38,921 nt of DNA from Desulfobulbaceae bacterium (GTDB lineage Bacteria > Desulfobacterota > Desulfobulbia > Desulfobulbales > SURF-16): positions 1-38,921 of the forward strand of contig QKJV01000377.1 in assembly GCA_003249165.1 (NCBI GenBank). The letters run 5' to 3'. Below, one piece after another: positions 1 through 7,643 of the stretch. How positions within the stretch are numbered: position 1 is the stretch's first letter; the number at the start of each line of letters is the position of its first letter. A program made the position numbers and the translations under genes. The notes under the pieces were generated by a model. The model was not told the origin of the DNA and made no database searches. It worked only from the letters and a program-made list of their open reading frames with translations.

Positions 1-218
1 GCTCCTTTAATGAAAACTATTCCCGCAGAACAACAAATCAATTTTCATGCCATACAAAATTATTTTCATTTTTTTTGTGTGTTCCAATATTTTTTTGATT
101 TTACACGCCATTTATTTCAAACAAAAAAGACAACAAAATTTTCCAGGCAAATTTTTCCTACTTCTATTCACATCATCCTGAAATACCGGGTTAAATTTAC
201 CTACTACACGGAAGCAAG
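1..218. other. AT-rich intergenic stretch upstream of ectABC
   Basis: This stretch is strongly AT-rich with many T and A runs, and has no codon pattern or homology I recognise. The open frame across it in the plus direction gives a low-complexity Phe/His/Thr-rich peptide and looks like chance. It may hold the promoter of ectABC, but I see no clean -35/-10 pair. The junction with the hemC-like remnant near 219 may be a rearrangement breakpoint. Confidence 0.5.
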
Positions 219-350
219 ATAATCAGAAACAATATTTCAGGCACCGCATATGATGCGGTTACGCTGGGTGAAAAACTCGGGTCACAAATTCTTGCAGATG
301 GAGGAAGTCATCTCCTAGCCGAAATTCGTACTCAACAAGCAGGGGAATGA
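219..350 (+). pseudogene. 3' remnant resembling hemC (hydroxymethylbilane synthase C-terminus)
   Basis: Reading frame 219-350 ends in TGA at 348-350 and encodes about 43 residues beginning IIRNNISGTAYDAVTLGEKL and continuing through ILADGG and HLLAEIR. This matches the usual end of HemC (SG-x-DA-x-x-LGE-x-LA-x-x-LL-x-x-GG-x-x-ILAEI). No start codon or catalytic part precedes it: upstream sequence is AT-rich and non-coding in character, and the dipyrromethane-binding Cys domain is absent. The remnant's stop codon lies just before ectA and overlaps its Shine-Dalgarno region. I infer a gene truncated by deletion or insertion at about position 219, with ectABC behind it. Recognition is by eye from the family pattern. 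Confidence 0.6.
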
Positions 351-362
351 GGAAATATCAAA

Positions 363-866
363 ATGGATAACCAGATAATTTTCCGGCCAGCCACAAGCGA
401 GGATGCAATAAAGATGCGCACTGTGGCACGGGAAACGGAAGTTCTTTCTGTCAATTCCACCTATTTTTACGCGCTTATGTCTCGTCATTTTCAACAGACA
501 TGCCTGGTCGCGGAAAGCCAGGGACGACTGTGCGGTTATGTTATCGGCTACCATCCTCCGGAACAGCCTGACACACTTTTCATTTGGCAGATAGGAGTAG
601 CATGCCAGCACCAAAAAAAGGGGCTTGGCAAAAAAATGCTGGCCCACCTCATCAAATCAACTAAACCAGATTATGTTGAGGCAACTATTGCCCCGGCAAA
701 TCATCCATCTATCAATCTTTTCAAATCTATAGCCCGGCAATTTGGGGCCCAACACAATTTTTCAAAAAACCCTTTTTTCGACGATGAGGACCTCGGTGCA
801 GATGAACAGGCCGAGCATCAAATGCGAATTGGTTCTCTCGTATCGAAGTTCAATAAAAAAACGTGA
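363..866 (+). CDS. ectA: L-2,4-diaminobutyrate N-gamma-acetyltransferase EctA
   Basis: EctA acetylates L-2,4-diaminobutyrate with acetyl-CoA, the second step of ectoine synthesis in the cytoplasm. The 167-residue protein is a single GNAT domain. It opens with IIFRPATSEDA, has the acetyl-CoA-binding beta4/alpha3 segment with GVACQHQKKGLGKKML (about residues 79-95), and the EctA-typical EATIAPANHPSINLF stretch (about 106-120). Length is normal for EctA. The start at 363 is preceded by GAGGAA. It is the first gene of ectABC; its stop falls just before ectB. No lysC/ask, ectD or ectR lies in the window, so aspartate semialdehyde supply must be encoded elsewhere. Confidence 0.93.
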   Translation: MDNQIIFRPATSEDAIKMRTVARETEVLSVNSTYFYALMSRHFQQTCLVAESQGRLCGYVIGYHPPEQPDTLFIWQIGVACQHQKKGLGKKMLAHLIKSTKPDYVEATIAPANHPSINLFKSIARQFGAQHNFSKNPFFDDEDLGADEQAEHQMRIGSLVSKFNKKT

Positions 867-880
867 ATACGGAGTTAAAC

Positions 881-2155
881 ATGCGCATATTCGATAATAT
901 GGAATCCCGTGTCCGGGGCTATATCCGATCTTTCCCGGTAATTTTCAAATCAGCTAAAGGCTCTATCATGACAGACGAATCCGGCACAAATTACATAGAT
1001 TTTTTTGCTGGAGCCGGAACATTGAATTACGGACATAACAATGACAAAATTACCAAAGCTTTAATAGAGTATTTGGAGTCCGACGGAGTGATTCATGGTC
1101 TTGATATGGCAACTACTGCGAAAAAAAATTTTATGCAGAAATTTAACGATACCATCCTTGCACCTCGCAATCTTGATTACAAAATACAATTTACCGGCCC
1201 CACAGGGACAAACTCCGTGGAAACTGCTCTAAAGCTTGCGCGCATGGTTAAAGGACGTTCAAATGTTGTCAGTTTTACGAACGGTTACCATGGTCTTACC
1301 ATGGGTTCTCTGGCCATAACAGGCAACAATTTCTACCGTGACGAAGCCTATATCAGCCGTTCTAACGTTACTTTTATGCCTTTTGACGGTTACATGGGTC
1401 CAGATGTCAACACCTTAGATCTTTTCCGCAAAATGTTAAATGACAGCTCCAGTGGTCTTGATCTGCCAGCAGCTGTCATTCTGGAGACAATCCAGGCTGA
1501 AGGAGGGGTAAATATTGCCAGCCCCGAATGGCTCAATGAACTCGCTGAGCTCTGTAACGAATTTGATATTCTGCTCATCGTTGATGATATACAAGTGGGT
1601 AATGGGCGCAGTGGTGATTTCTTCAGCTTTGAGGAAGCAGGCATTAAGCCCGATATCATTACATTGTCCAAGGCCATTGGCGGAGGGTTGCCGTTAGCTT
1701 TCATCCTTCTGAAACCGGATCTTGACCAATGGAAACCCGGAGAACATACAGGTACCTTCCGCGGCAACAACCTGGCATTTGTCGGCTCCTATCACGCCTT
1801 AGATTACTGGAAAAACACAGAACTATCGGATGCGATAAAATATAAAGGCGCCGTGATGGAAAAAGAATTACTGACAATTACTGAAAAATATCCTGAACTC
1901 AATGCTGAAGTAAGAGGCCGTGGGATGATTTACGGCATGGAAACTCTCGAACATGGTCTTGCTCGAAAGATTTCCGAAAAATGTTTTGACAATGGGTTAA
2001 TCATTGAATTGGCAGGTGCTGACGACCAGGTAATTAAACTCCTTCCAGCTCTGACTATAGATGAAAAAACGTTATTACGTGGTATTGAGATCCTGGATCA
2101 ATCCATCGAGACGACTCTCGAAAACAAATTTGCTAAATTAACCAGCGAGTTTTAA
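881..2155 (+). CDS. ectB: Diaminobutyrate--2-oxoglutarate transaminase EctB
   Basis: EctB transfers an amino group from glutamate to L-aspartate-4-semialdehyde, giving diaminobutyrate, the first committed ectoine step. It is a class-III PLP aminotransferase. Visible motifs are FTGPTGTNSVETALKLAR and the YHG/MGSLA segment for phosphate binding, DDIQVGNGRSGDFF around the PLP-contacting Asp, and LSKAIGGGLPLA with the Schiff-base Lys. I start at ATG 881 (MRIFDNMESR, 424 aa) because GGAG lies six bases upstream and EctB proteins normally open this way; a GTG at 863 overlapping the ectA stop would add six residues. ectC follows after one base. Confidence 0.95.
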   Translation: MRIFDNMESRVRGYIRSFPVIFKSAKGSIMTDESGTNYIDFFAGAGTLNYGHNNDKITKALIEYLESDGVIHGLDMATTAKKNFMQKFNDTILAPRNLDYKIQFTGPTGTNSVETALKLARMVKGRSNVVSFTNGYHGLTMGSLAITGNNFYRDEAYISRSNVTFMPFDGYMGPDVNTLDLFRKMLNDSSSGLDLPAAVILETIQAEGGVNIASPEWLNELAELCNEFDILLIVDDIQVGNGRSGDFFSFEEAGIKPDIITLSKAIGGGLPLAFILLKPDLDQWKPGEHTGTFRGNNLAFVGSYHALDYWKNTELSDAIKYKGAVMEKELLTITEKYPELNAEVRGRGMIYGMETLEHGLARKISEKCFDNGLIIELAGADDQVIKLLPALTIDEKTLLRGIEILDQSIETTLENKFAKLTSEF

Positions 2156-2156
2156 T

Positions 2157-2528
2157 ATGATTATTCGAAAAATAGATGAAATTATCGGTAGCGAAAACGA
2201 AGTAAAAGGTACAGGATGGGTCAGCAGTCGTTTACTATTAAAAAAAGACGGGATGGGATTCTCCTTTCATGAAACTATTATACCGGCTGGGACCACACTT
2301 GAATTCTGTTACAAGAATCATTTGGAAGCGGTTTATTGTGTGGCAGGAGACGGTAGCATTGAAGACCTTACCAGTGGTGAAAGACACGAAATACGGGACG
2401 GCATTCTCTATGCTTTAAACAACCACGACCCTCACATTCTCCGAGGGGGCAAAGAAGACATGCGCCTTATCTGCGCCTTCAACCCTCCAGTCACCGGCCG
2501 TGAAACACACAACAAAGAAGGGTCGTAG
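2157..2528 (+). CDS. ectC: L-ectoine synthase EctC
   Basis: EctC cyclises N-gamma-acetyl-diaminobutyrate by loss of water to give ectoine, a compatible solute. The 123-residue protein is a cupin of the usual family length (about 130). It shows the opening MIIRKIDEIIGSE, the conserved GWVSSRLLLKKDGMGFSFHET segment in two adjoining parts, LEAVYCVAGDG with a metal-binding Glu, and HDPHILRGG near residue 100. The start lies one base after the ectB stop, so translation is probably coupled. It is the last gene of ectABC and converges with trpS. Confidence 0.95.
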   Translation: MIIRKIDEIIGSENEVKGTGWVSSRLLLKKDGMGFSFHETIIPAGTTLEFCYKNHLEAVYCVAGDGSIEDLTSGERHEIRDGILYALNNHDPHILRGGKEDMRLICAFNPPVTGRETHNKEGS

Positions 2529-2596
2529 ACATCATGGATGACTAGCAGACCATGTATCAGTTCGACAAACCATTTTACCCAATAGAATAAACCCCG

Positions 2597-2631
2597 GCAG
2601 CACCATTATCCAACAGGCATCAAGGTGCTGC
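2597..2631. terminator. Hairpin between convergent ectC and trpS
   Basis: An 8-bp perfect inverted repeat, GCAGCACC at 2597-2604 and GGTGCTGC at 2624-2631, encloses a 19-base loop. It lies 70 bases after the ectC stop. There is no T-run on either side, so it is at best a weak or Rho-assisted terminator. Confidence 0.35.
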
Positions 2632-2708
2632 AAACCTTACCGCCAACAACTGACAATCAATTCGGATCTGCCTGTTCTTGAAAAATTATATTTTTGTCGA
2701 GGAGATGT

Positions 2709-3674
2709 TTAATACTTCAACCCAACTTTCTCTCTGACGAGATCAAGGGTCACGGTGGCTTTTTCTCTAGCCTTTTCGGCTCCTTTCGCAAGAACCGCTC
2801 GCAGATATGCTGGGTCAGCGCACAATTTTTCTCTCTTTTCACGGGCCGACCGAAAATATTCCCAGAGAAGATCCACCAGCTCGAGTTTCAGATATCCATA
2901 AGCCGCTCCACCATTTACGTAAAGATCATGGACTTCCTTGACCCGATTGGCAGGGGCGAACAACTTGAATATATTAAACAGATTGCACTTATCCGGATCT
3001 TTTGGAGCTTCCACGGGAGCAGCGTCGGTAACGATTGCCATTACACGCTTTTTCAGTTCTTTTGCGTCAAGAAAGATACCGATAGTATTGCCATAGGATT
3101 TAGACATTTTCTGCCCATCAAGGCCTGGAACTGTTGCTACGTTTTCTTCGATAGCCGACTCCGGCACGACGAATGTCTCCCCATAGCTATTATTGAATTT
3201 AATGGCAATGTCGCGAGCTACTTCAAGATGTTGCTTCTGGTCCTTACCAACTGGTACGATATCAGCCTGGTACAAAAGAATATCCGCAGCCATAAGAACC
3301 GGGTAGGAAAAAAGCCCGTGGCTCGGCGCAATTCCCTTGGCTATTTTGTCCTTGAACGAATGACAGCGCTCAAGCAATCCCATTGGCGACAAGTTTGACA
3401 GAATCCATGTCAATTCGGTTACCTCCGGGACATCTGATTGTACCCAGAATATACATCTATCCGGGTCAAGACCCAAAGCAAGGAAGTCCGCTGCTGCTTC
3501 AAGCGTGTCCCGCGCAAGAGCCTTACTGTCAGTGACAGTGGTCAGGGCATGGAGATTAACAATAAAGGCATAAAGCTCCCCCTTGTCCATATAATTAATC
3601 ATGGGCTGCATCATACCGAAATAGTTACCAATATGTAATTTTCCAGAAGGCTGGATACCTGAGAGAATTTTCAT
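2709..3674 (-). CDS. trpS: Tryptophanyl-tRNA synthetase
   Basis: TrpS charges tRNA-Trp with tryptophan using ATP. The 321-residue class-Ic synthetase carries the HIGH-type signature in PSGKLHIGNYFG (about residues 10-21), the family motif LLYQADIVPVGKDQKQHLE (about 152-170) and the KMSKS loop as KMSKSYGNTI (about 208-217). Length fits bacterial TrpS. The Shine-Dalgarno sequence is weak. It stands alone between ectABC and grpE-dnaK and is probably independently expressed. Confidence 0.97.
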   Translation of the reverse strand: MKILSGIQPSGKLHIGNYFGMMQPMINYMDKGELYAFIVNLHALTTVTDSKALARDTLEAAADFLALGLDPDRCIFWVQSDVPEVTELTWILSNLSPMGLLERCHSFKDKIAKGIAPSHGLFSYPVLMAADILLYQADIVPVGKDQKQHLEVARDIAIKFNNSYGETFVVPESAIEENVATVPGLDGQKMSKSYGNTIGIFLDAKELKKRVMAIVTDAAPVEAPKDPDKCNLFNIFKLFAPANRVKEVHDLYVNGGAAYGYLKLELVDLLWEYFRSAREKREKLCADPAYLRAVLAKGAEKAREKATVTLDLVREKVGLKY

Positions 3675-3761
3675 GAGATTTACTTATCTTTAATTAACAT
3701 TTTTCAATAAAAAGCCGCAACAATGCCCTTGTTTATACTCAGCCTGTTCAATAAGGACAAT

Positions 3762-3790
3762 AAAAAAAGGGAGCGAAAGCGCTCCCTTTT
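3762..3790 (-). terminator. Intrinsic terminator of grpE-dnaK
   Basis: On the minus strand a CGCTCCC-type stem, flanked by AAAA and TTTT so that it can extend to about 11 bp, has a four-base loop and is followed by a run of seven Ts (A-run 3762-3768 on plus). It lies about 30 bases after the dnaK stop, the expected place for a Rho-independent terminator. Confidence 0.85.
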
Positions 3791-3821
3791 CATAGACAGA
3801 CCATCAATTGCGGTGAGGAGG

Positions 3822-5747
3822 TTACTTCACCTCTTCAAAATCAGCGTCTACAACATCATCATCGTCTTTTTTGCCGGAACCAGCTCCGCTGCCCGCGCTT
3901 CCACCACTTGCAGCTCCGCCCGCATCACCTCCGGGATGAGCCTTGGAGGCCTGCGAATACATAATTTCGGCAAGTTTATGCGAGGCTTGCGTCAGCTCGT
4001 CGGTCGCGGCTTTAATAGCATCAGCATCATTTCCCTCGAGCGTTTTTTTCAACTTCTCAATGCCTTGCTTAACTTTTTCCTTTGTTTCGGCATCAACTTT
4101 ATCGCCCACTTCTTTGAGGCTTTTTTCTGTAGCATAAATCAACGAATCGCCATTATTTTTTGCCTCAACAAGAGCTTTACGCTTCTTATCTTCTTCGGCA
4201 TGCGACTCCGCATCCCGTTTCATCTTCTCGATTTCCTGTTCTGTAAGGCCACTCGATGCCGTAATTTTGATGGATTGCTGCTTACCAGTGCCCAAATCTT
4301 TGGCGGAAACATGCAGAATTCCATTAGCATCAAGATCGAATGTTACCTCAATCTGAGGTATGCCACGAGGAGCAGGGGGAATATCTGTCAGCTCAAAACG
4401 GCCAATACTCTTGTTATCCTGCGCCATCTCCCGCTCTCCTTGAAGAACATGGATTGAAACGGCCGGCTGATTATCAGCAGCAGTGGAGAATATCTGGCTC
4501 TTCTTGGTCGGCACCGTTGTATTTTTCTCGATCAGTCTCGTGGTAACACCGCCAAGTGTTTCGATTCCCAATGAAAGAGGAGTAACATCGAGAAGCAGAA
4601 CATCTTTCACGTCGCCTTTCAAAACACCACCCTGAATCGCGGCACCAATGGCAACAACTTCATCAGGATTCACACCCTTGTGGGGATCTTTACCGAAAAT
4701 TTCTTTTACCTTCTGCTGCACTTTCGGCATCCTGGTCATGCCGCCGACAAGTATTACCTCGTCAATATCGGATATTGAGAGTCCGGCATCTTTCAGGGCA
4801 GTATTGCAAGGACCGACTGTACGGTCGATCAGGTCACCGACCAATGCCTCCAGTTTGGCCCTGCTCAGTTTCATATTGAGATGTTTAGGGCCGCTTGCAT
4901 CAGCAGTAATGAAGGGCAGATTAATTTCCGTCTCCATTGTTGAAGAAAGCTCTTTTTTAGCCTTCTCCGCTTCTTCTTTCAATCGTTGCAGGGCCATCTT
5001 GTCGAGCCGCAGATCAATTCCCTGGTCTCGCTTAAACTCATCCGCCAACCAGTTAACGATACGCATATCAAAATCTTCACCACCGAGGAAGGTATCACCA
5101 TTTGTTGATTTTACCTCAAATACACCATCACCGATTTCAAGAATGGATATGTCAAACGTACCACCGCCCAGATCATATACGGCAATGGTTTCTTCACCTT
5201 TTTTGTCAAGGCCGTAAGCCAGCGAAGCAGCAGTCGGTTCATTGATGATCCTCTGTACATTCAACCCGGCAATGCGGCCGGCATCCTTTGTAGCCTGACG
5301 CTGGCTATCGTTGAAATAAGCAGGAACGGTAATGACGGCATCGGTAACCTCTTCGCCCAGGTATTCTTCGGCGGTTTGTTTCATTTTCCCGAGCACCATT
5401 GCCGAAAGCTCTGCGGGAGTGTATTTCTTGCCGTCCACCTCAACTGCGGGGTCGCCTTTGCCCTCAACAATCTTAAACGGGCTAATTTCAATGGATTTTC
5501 TTACTTCCGGATCATTAAATTTGCGACCGATCAACCGTTTCATGGCGAATATGGTTCTCATCGGATTAGTAACCGCCTGCCGTCTTGCCACCTGGCCGAC
5601 CAAACGCTCACCATTCTCAGTAAATGCAACAACAGAAGGCGTTGTCCTGTTCCCTTCCGCATTTGTCAGCACTTTCGGCTCTCCACCTTCCATGACCGCA
5701 ACACATGAGTTAGTTGTCCCCAAGTCAATTCCTATAATTTTACCCAT
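3822..5747 (-). CDS. dnaK: Molecular chaperone DnaK (Hsp70)
   Basis: DnaK is the cytoplasmic ATP-dependent Hsp70 that binds exposed hydrophobic peptides, with GrpE as exchange factor and DnaJ as co-chaperone. The 641-residue protein has the nucleotide-binding signature [14 protein letters not shown] (4-17), the phosphate motif [13 protein letters not shown] (about 190-202) and [14 protein letters not shown] (about 334-347). Next come the linker [18 protein letters not shown] and the substrate-binding domain, then a lidded helical tail with a Gly/Ala/Ser-rich end finishing in DADFEEVK. grpE lies 48 bases upstream on the same strand. dnaJ and hrcA are not in the window. Confidence 0.98.
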   Translation of the reverse strand: MGKIIGIDLGTTNSCVAVMEGGEPKVLTNAEGNRTTPSVVAFTENGERLVGQVARRQAVTNPMRTIFAMKRLIGRKFNDPEVRKSIEISPFKIVEGKGDPAVEVDGKKYTPAELSAMVLGKMKQTAEEYLGEEVTDAVITVPAYFNDSQRQATKDAGRIAGLNVQRIINEPTAASLAYGLDKKGEETIAVYDLGGGTFDISILEIGDGVFEVKSTNGDTFLGGEDFDMRIVNWLADEFKRDQGIDLRLDKMALQRLKEEAEKAKKELSSTMETEINLPFITADASGPKHLNMKLSRAKLEALVGDLIDRTVGPCNTALKDAGLSISDIDEVILVGGMTRMPKVQQKVKEIFGKDPHKGVNPDEVVAIGAAIQGGVLKGDVKDVLLLDVTPLSLGIETLGGVTTRLIEKNTTVPTKKSQIFSTAADNQPAVSIHVLQGEREMAQDNKSIGRFELTDIPPAPRGIPQIEVTFDLDANGILHVSAKDLGTGKQQSIKITASSGLTEQEIEKMKRDAESHAEEDKKRKALVEAKNNGDSLIYATEKSLKEVGDKVDAETKEKVKQGIEKLKKTLEGNDADAIKAATDELTQASHKLAEIMYSQASKAHPGGDAGGAASGGSAGSGAGSGKKDDDDVVDADFEEVK

Positions 5748-5795
5748 GATAAATCTCCAAAAATCTATTTTTCAACACCGGCAATCGCCTGCTGA

Positions 5796-6362
5796 TTAAT
5801 TCTTTTTCGCCACGACAACCTTTGCCGGACGTATTAACCTGTCTTTGTACATATATCCCTTTTCAAATTCCCGCAGAACACTGTTGGGATCAACCTCATC
5901 ACTTGCTTCCATTGCCAGAGCCTCATGAACATTCGGGTCAAACGGATTGCCAATGCTATTCATCGGCTGCAGTTCAAATTTTTCCAGAGCCGACATCAGC
6001 CCTTTATACGTCAACTCCACACCGGCAATCAAATCGCTTGCATTATTGGTTTTGCGTCCTTGCTCTATCGCTCGCTCCAGATTATCAATTGAGGGTAGTA
6101 ACTCTTTCAAAATCTGCTCTTCTGCATATTTCATGGCAAGCGATCGTTCACGCTCCATCCTTTTTTTATAATTTTCAAACTCTGCCGCCAGCCTTAACAA
6201 CTTATCCGTTGTATCAGCCAAGGATACTCGAGCCTGCTCAAGCTCATCAATTTCAGAAGAGTCCGTTTCATCCGCGGCCAGTTCTGCCGCAACCTCGACC
6301 TGCTCCGCTCCCTGTTTTCCAGGATTTTGAGTTTTGTCGATGTTTTCCTCTTTCTCTACCAC
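5796..6362 (-). CDS. grpE: Nucleotide exchange factor GrpE
   Basis: GrpE is a dimeric thermosensor that releases ADP from DnaK. The protein has an acidic N-terminal tail, a long helix (about residues 45-105, with LAAEFENYKKRMERERS), and the C-terminal beta domain with FDPNVHEALAME and VLREFEKGYMYKDRLIRPAKV. I start at GTG 6362 (188 aa): a strong AAGGAGG lies five bases upstream of it. An ATG at 6398 in the same frame would add 12 unlikely residues (MMHACGTG...) containing the Shine-Dalgarno itself. It forms an operon with dnaK and probably uses the heat-shock-like promoter near 6455-6482. Confidence 0.95.
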   Translation of the reverse strand: MVEKEENIDKTQNPGKQGAEQVEVAAELAADETDSSEIDELEQARVSLADTTDKLLRLAAEFENYKKRMERERSLAMKYAEEQILKELLPSIDNLERAIEQGRKTNNASDLIAGVELTYKGLMSALEKFELQPMNSIGNPFDPNVHEALAMEASDEVDPNSVLREFEKGYMYKDRLIRPAKVVVAKKN

Positions 6363-6773
6363 CAGCGCCTCCTTTCCAGTTCCGCAAGCATGCATCATCC
6401 CGGGAATGCAGGGATGTAATTAATTTTACTGTAAGTGTACTTAGGTAATTAGGCAAAAATGTACTTACCCTGTTTTTTCAAGCAGTTCATTCAGGGCTTT
6501 CATTGTGAGGAACAATAAGTATGCACTTTTTCATTGTCAAGTTAATCGGGAATATAGTTATCTTCTCTGTTTATTTGCTGCAATATTTCACTACTGCTTG
6601 ATTTAACGACAAAATTTCTGCTAATCTAATAATCGTAACCTTCTTCGATTTACAGCTAAAAACTGAAATTTAAGACAGGCTCTTCATAAATACCATTAGA
6701 AGAAAGTCTAATTCTCTGTATGCGGTATAAATTTCGCATATTTTTAATAAAGATTTTGTTTGTTTCATGGTGA
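6363..6773. other. Divergent intergenic region grpE / carbonic-anhydrase-like gene
   Basis: This 411-base region separates divergent genes. The grpE side holds a heat-shock-like promoter candidate and an imperfect inverted repeat (GTAAGTGTAC at 6431-6440, ATGTACTTAC near 6460-6468). The rest is AT-rich with no coding signal. I see no CIRCE element (TTAGCACTC-N9-GAGTGCTAA) and no clear promoter for the plus-strand gene. Confidence 0.5.
6455..6482 (-). promoter_or_regulatory. Candidate sigma-32-type promoter of grpE-dnaK
   Basis: On the minus strand CTTGAA (6482-6477) is followed after 15 bases by CATTTTT (6461-6455), resembling the heat-shock consensus CTTGAA-N13-15-CCCCATtT. The -10 half is only a partial match. 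Position about 95 bases upstream of the grpE start is reasonable. It is proposed by eye. Confidence 0.4.
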
Positions 6774-7643
6774 ATGATCAAGATGAATTTTTTACCAAAT
6801 TTCTCTATGTTAAAAAAAACAGGTTCTTTTTCTCTGAAATTTGCTCATTGCCTTGCCTTCGTTTTTCTTATTAGCATAATTTCCCTGCAGAGAAATGCTG
6901 GAGCCGAAATGTACCCTGTTCTAAAAAGCAGGGCAGGCACACCACCTTTCGAGATTATCGAGGCAATACTCCAATCGGGCAAAGGTATAAAAAAATCAGA
7001 CAACACACCTCTTGGAACTTATACTGTACCTGCACCGCATATTGTTTGGGTTGCCGATACTGACGCAAGAATTCAGCCGCAATACATCCTCACTCATCCG
7101 GAACAAAAAATATACAGCGTCCGCAACCTGGCAAATCAGCTTGATACTTCATTGGGCGCAATTGATTACGGCGTGCTCTATCTTCGCAGCCCAATCCTGC
7201 TAATAACTGGAAACACAGGCAATGAAGCCCTTCGTCTTTTTGCCGGAAATTACAAAGAACTTGACCAGTCCGTACGCCTTGAACTTGATCACCTGTACCC
7301 GGCACTCGGGTATTCCGGAAAGGATTCAAAAAAAACACAAAAAGAAAGAGAACTTCAGCTTGTTGAACAAAATGTTGATTACCAGGTAAGGCAAGCTCTT
7401 GAGCGCTACAGTGAAAGAGTCGAAAAAAAACGGCTCGTTGTGGTTGGCAGTGTATTGGATTTAACGAATGCTTACGGGAAAGGGATAAATCAATTAATAA
7501 TTATCAACATAAATGGCGAGACTGACGGGGAGAAAATCAGGAAAATGCAGCTGCTACGTTCAGTTAACCCGGAACTGCTGGCCAATATAGGCAGGCAAGC
7601 AGTTCCGAACATGGAAAAACCTAAGAAGCAAGATACTTTCTGA
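6774..7643 (+). CDS. Exported beta-carbonic-anhydrase-like protein lacking zinc ligands
   Basis: The 289-residue protein begins with a basic region and a hydrophobic stretch (about residues 22-38), then a likely signal-peptidase site after AGA (42-44), so it is probably periplasmic. The body follows the beta-carbonic anhydrase fold pattern: DTDAR (95-99) where the family has C-S-D-S-R, VRNLANQLDTSLGAIDYGVL (116-135), ITGNTGNEALRLF (144-156) where the family has G-H-x-x-C-G, and LVVVGSVLDLTNAYGKG (221-237). The zinc ligands are replaced: Cys to Asp95, His to Asn147, Cys to Asn150. The Asp97/Arg99 dyad remains. Activity as a carbonic anhydrase is therefore unlikely, and the function is unknown. 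Shine-Dalgarno is weak, so the start is uncertain. The 3' end overlaps the convergent aminotransferase gene by 23 bases. Confidence 0.75.
   Translation: MIKMNFLPNFSMLKKTGSFSLKFAHCLAFVFLISIISLQRNAGAEMYPVLKSRAGTPPFEIIEAILQSGKGIKKSDNTPLGTYTVPAPHIVWVADTDARIQPQYILTHPEQKIYSVRNLANQLDTSLGAIDYGVLYLRSPILLITGNTGNEALRLFAGNYKELDQSVRLELDHLYPALGYSGKDSKKTQKERELQLVEQNVDYQVRQALERYSERVEKKRLVVVGSVLDLTNAYGKGINQLIIININGETDGEKIRKMQLLRSVNPELLANIGRQAVPNMEKPKKQDTF

Noticed and set aside
2694-3398. Long plus-strand frame opposite trpS, and similar long frames opposite dnaK and secA
   Set aside because: They are antisense shadows of strongly recognised genes.
6363-6530. CIRCE operator before grpE
   Set aside because: No TTAGCACTC-N9-GAGTGCTAA pattern was found; only an unrelated imperfect repeat is present.
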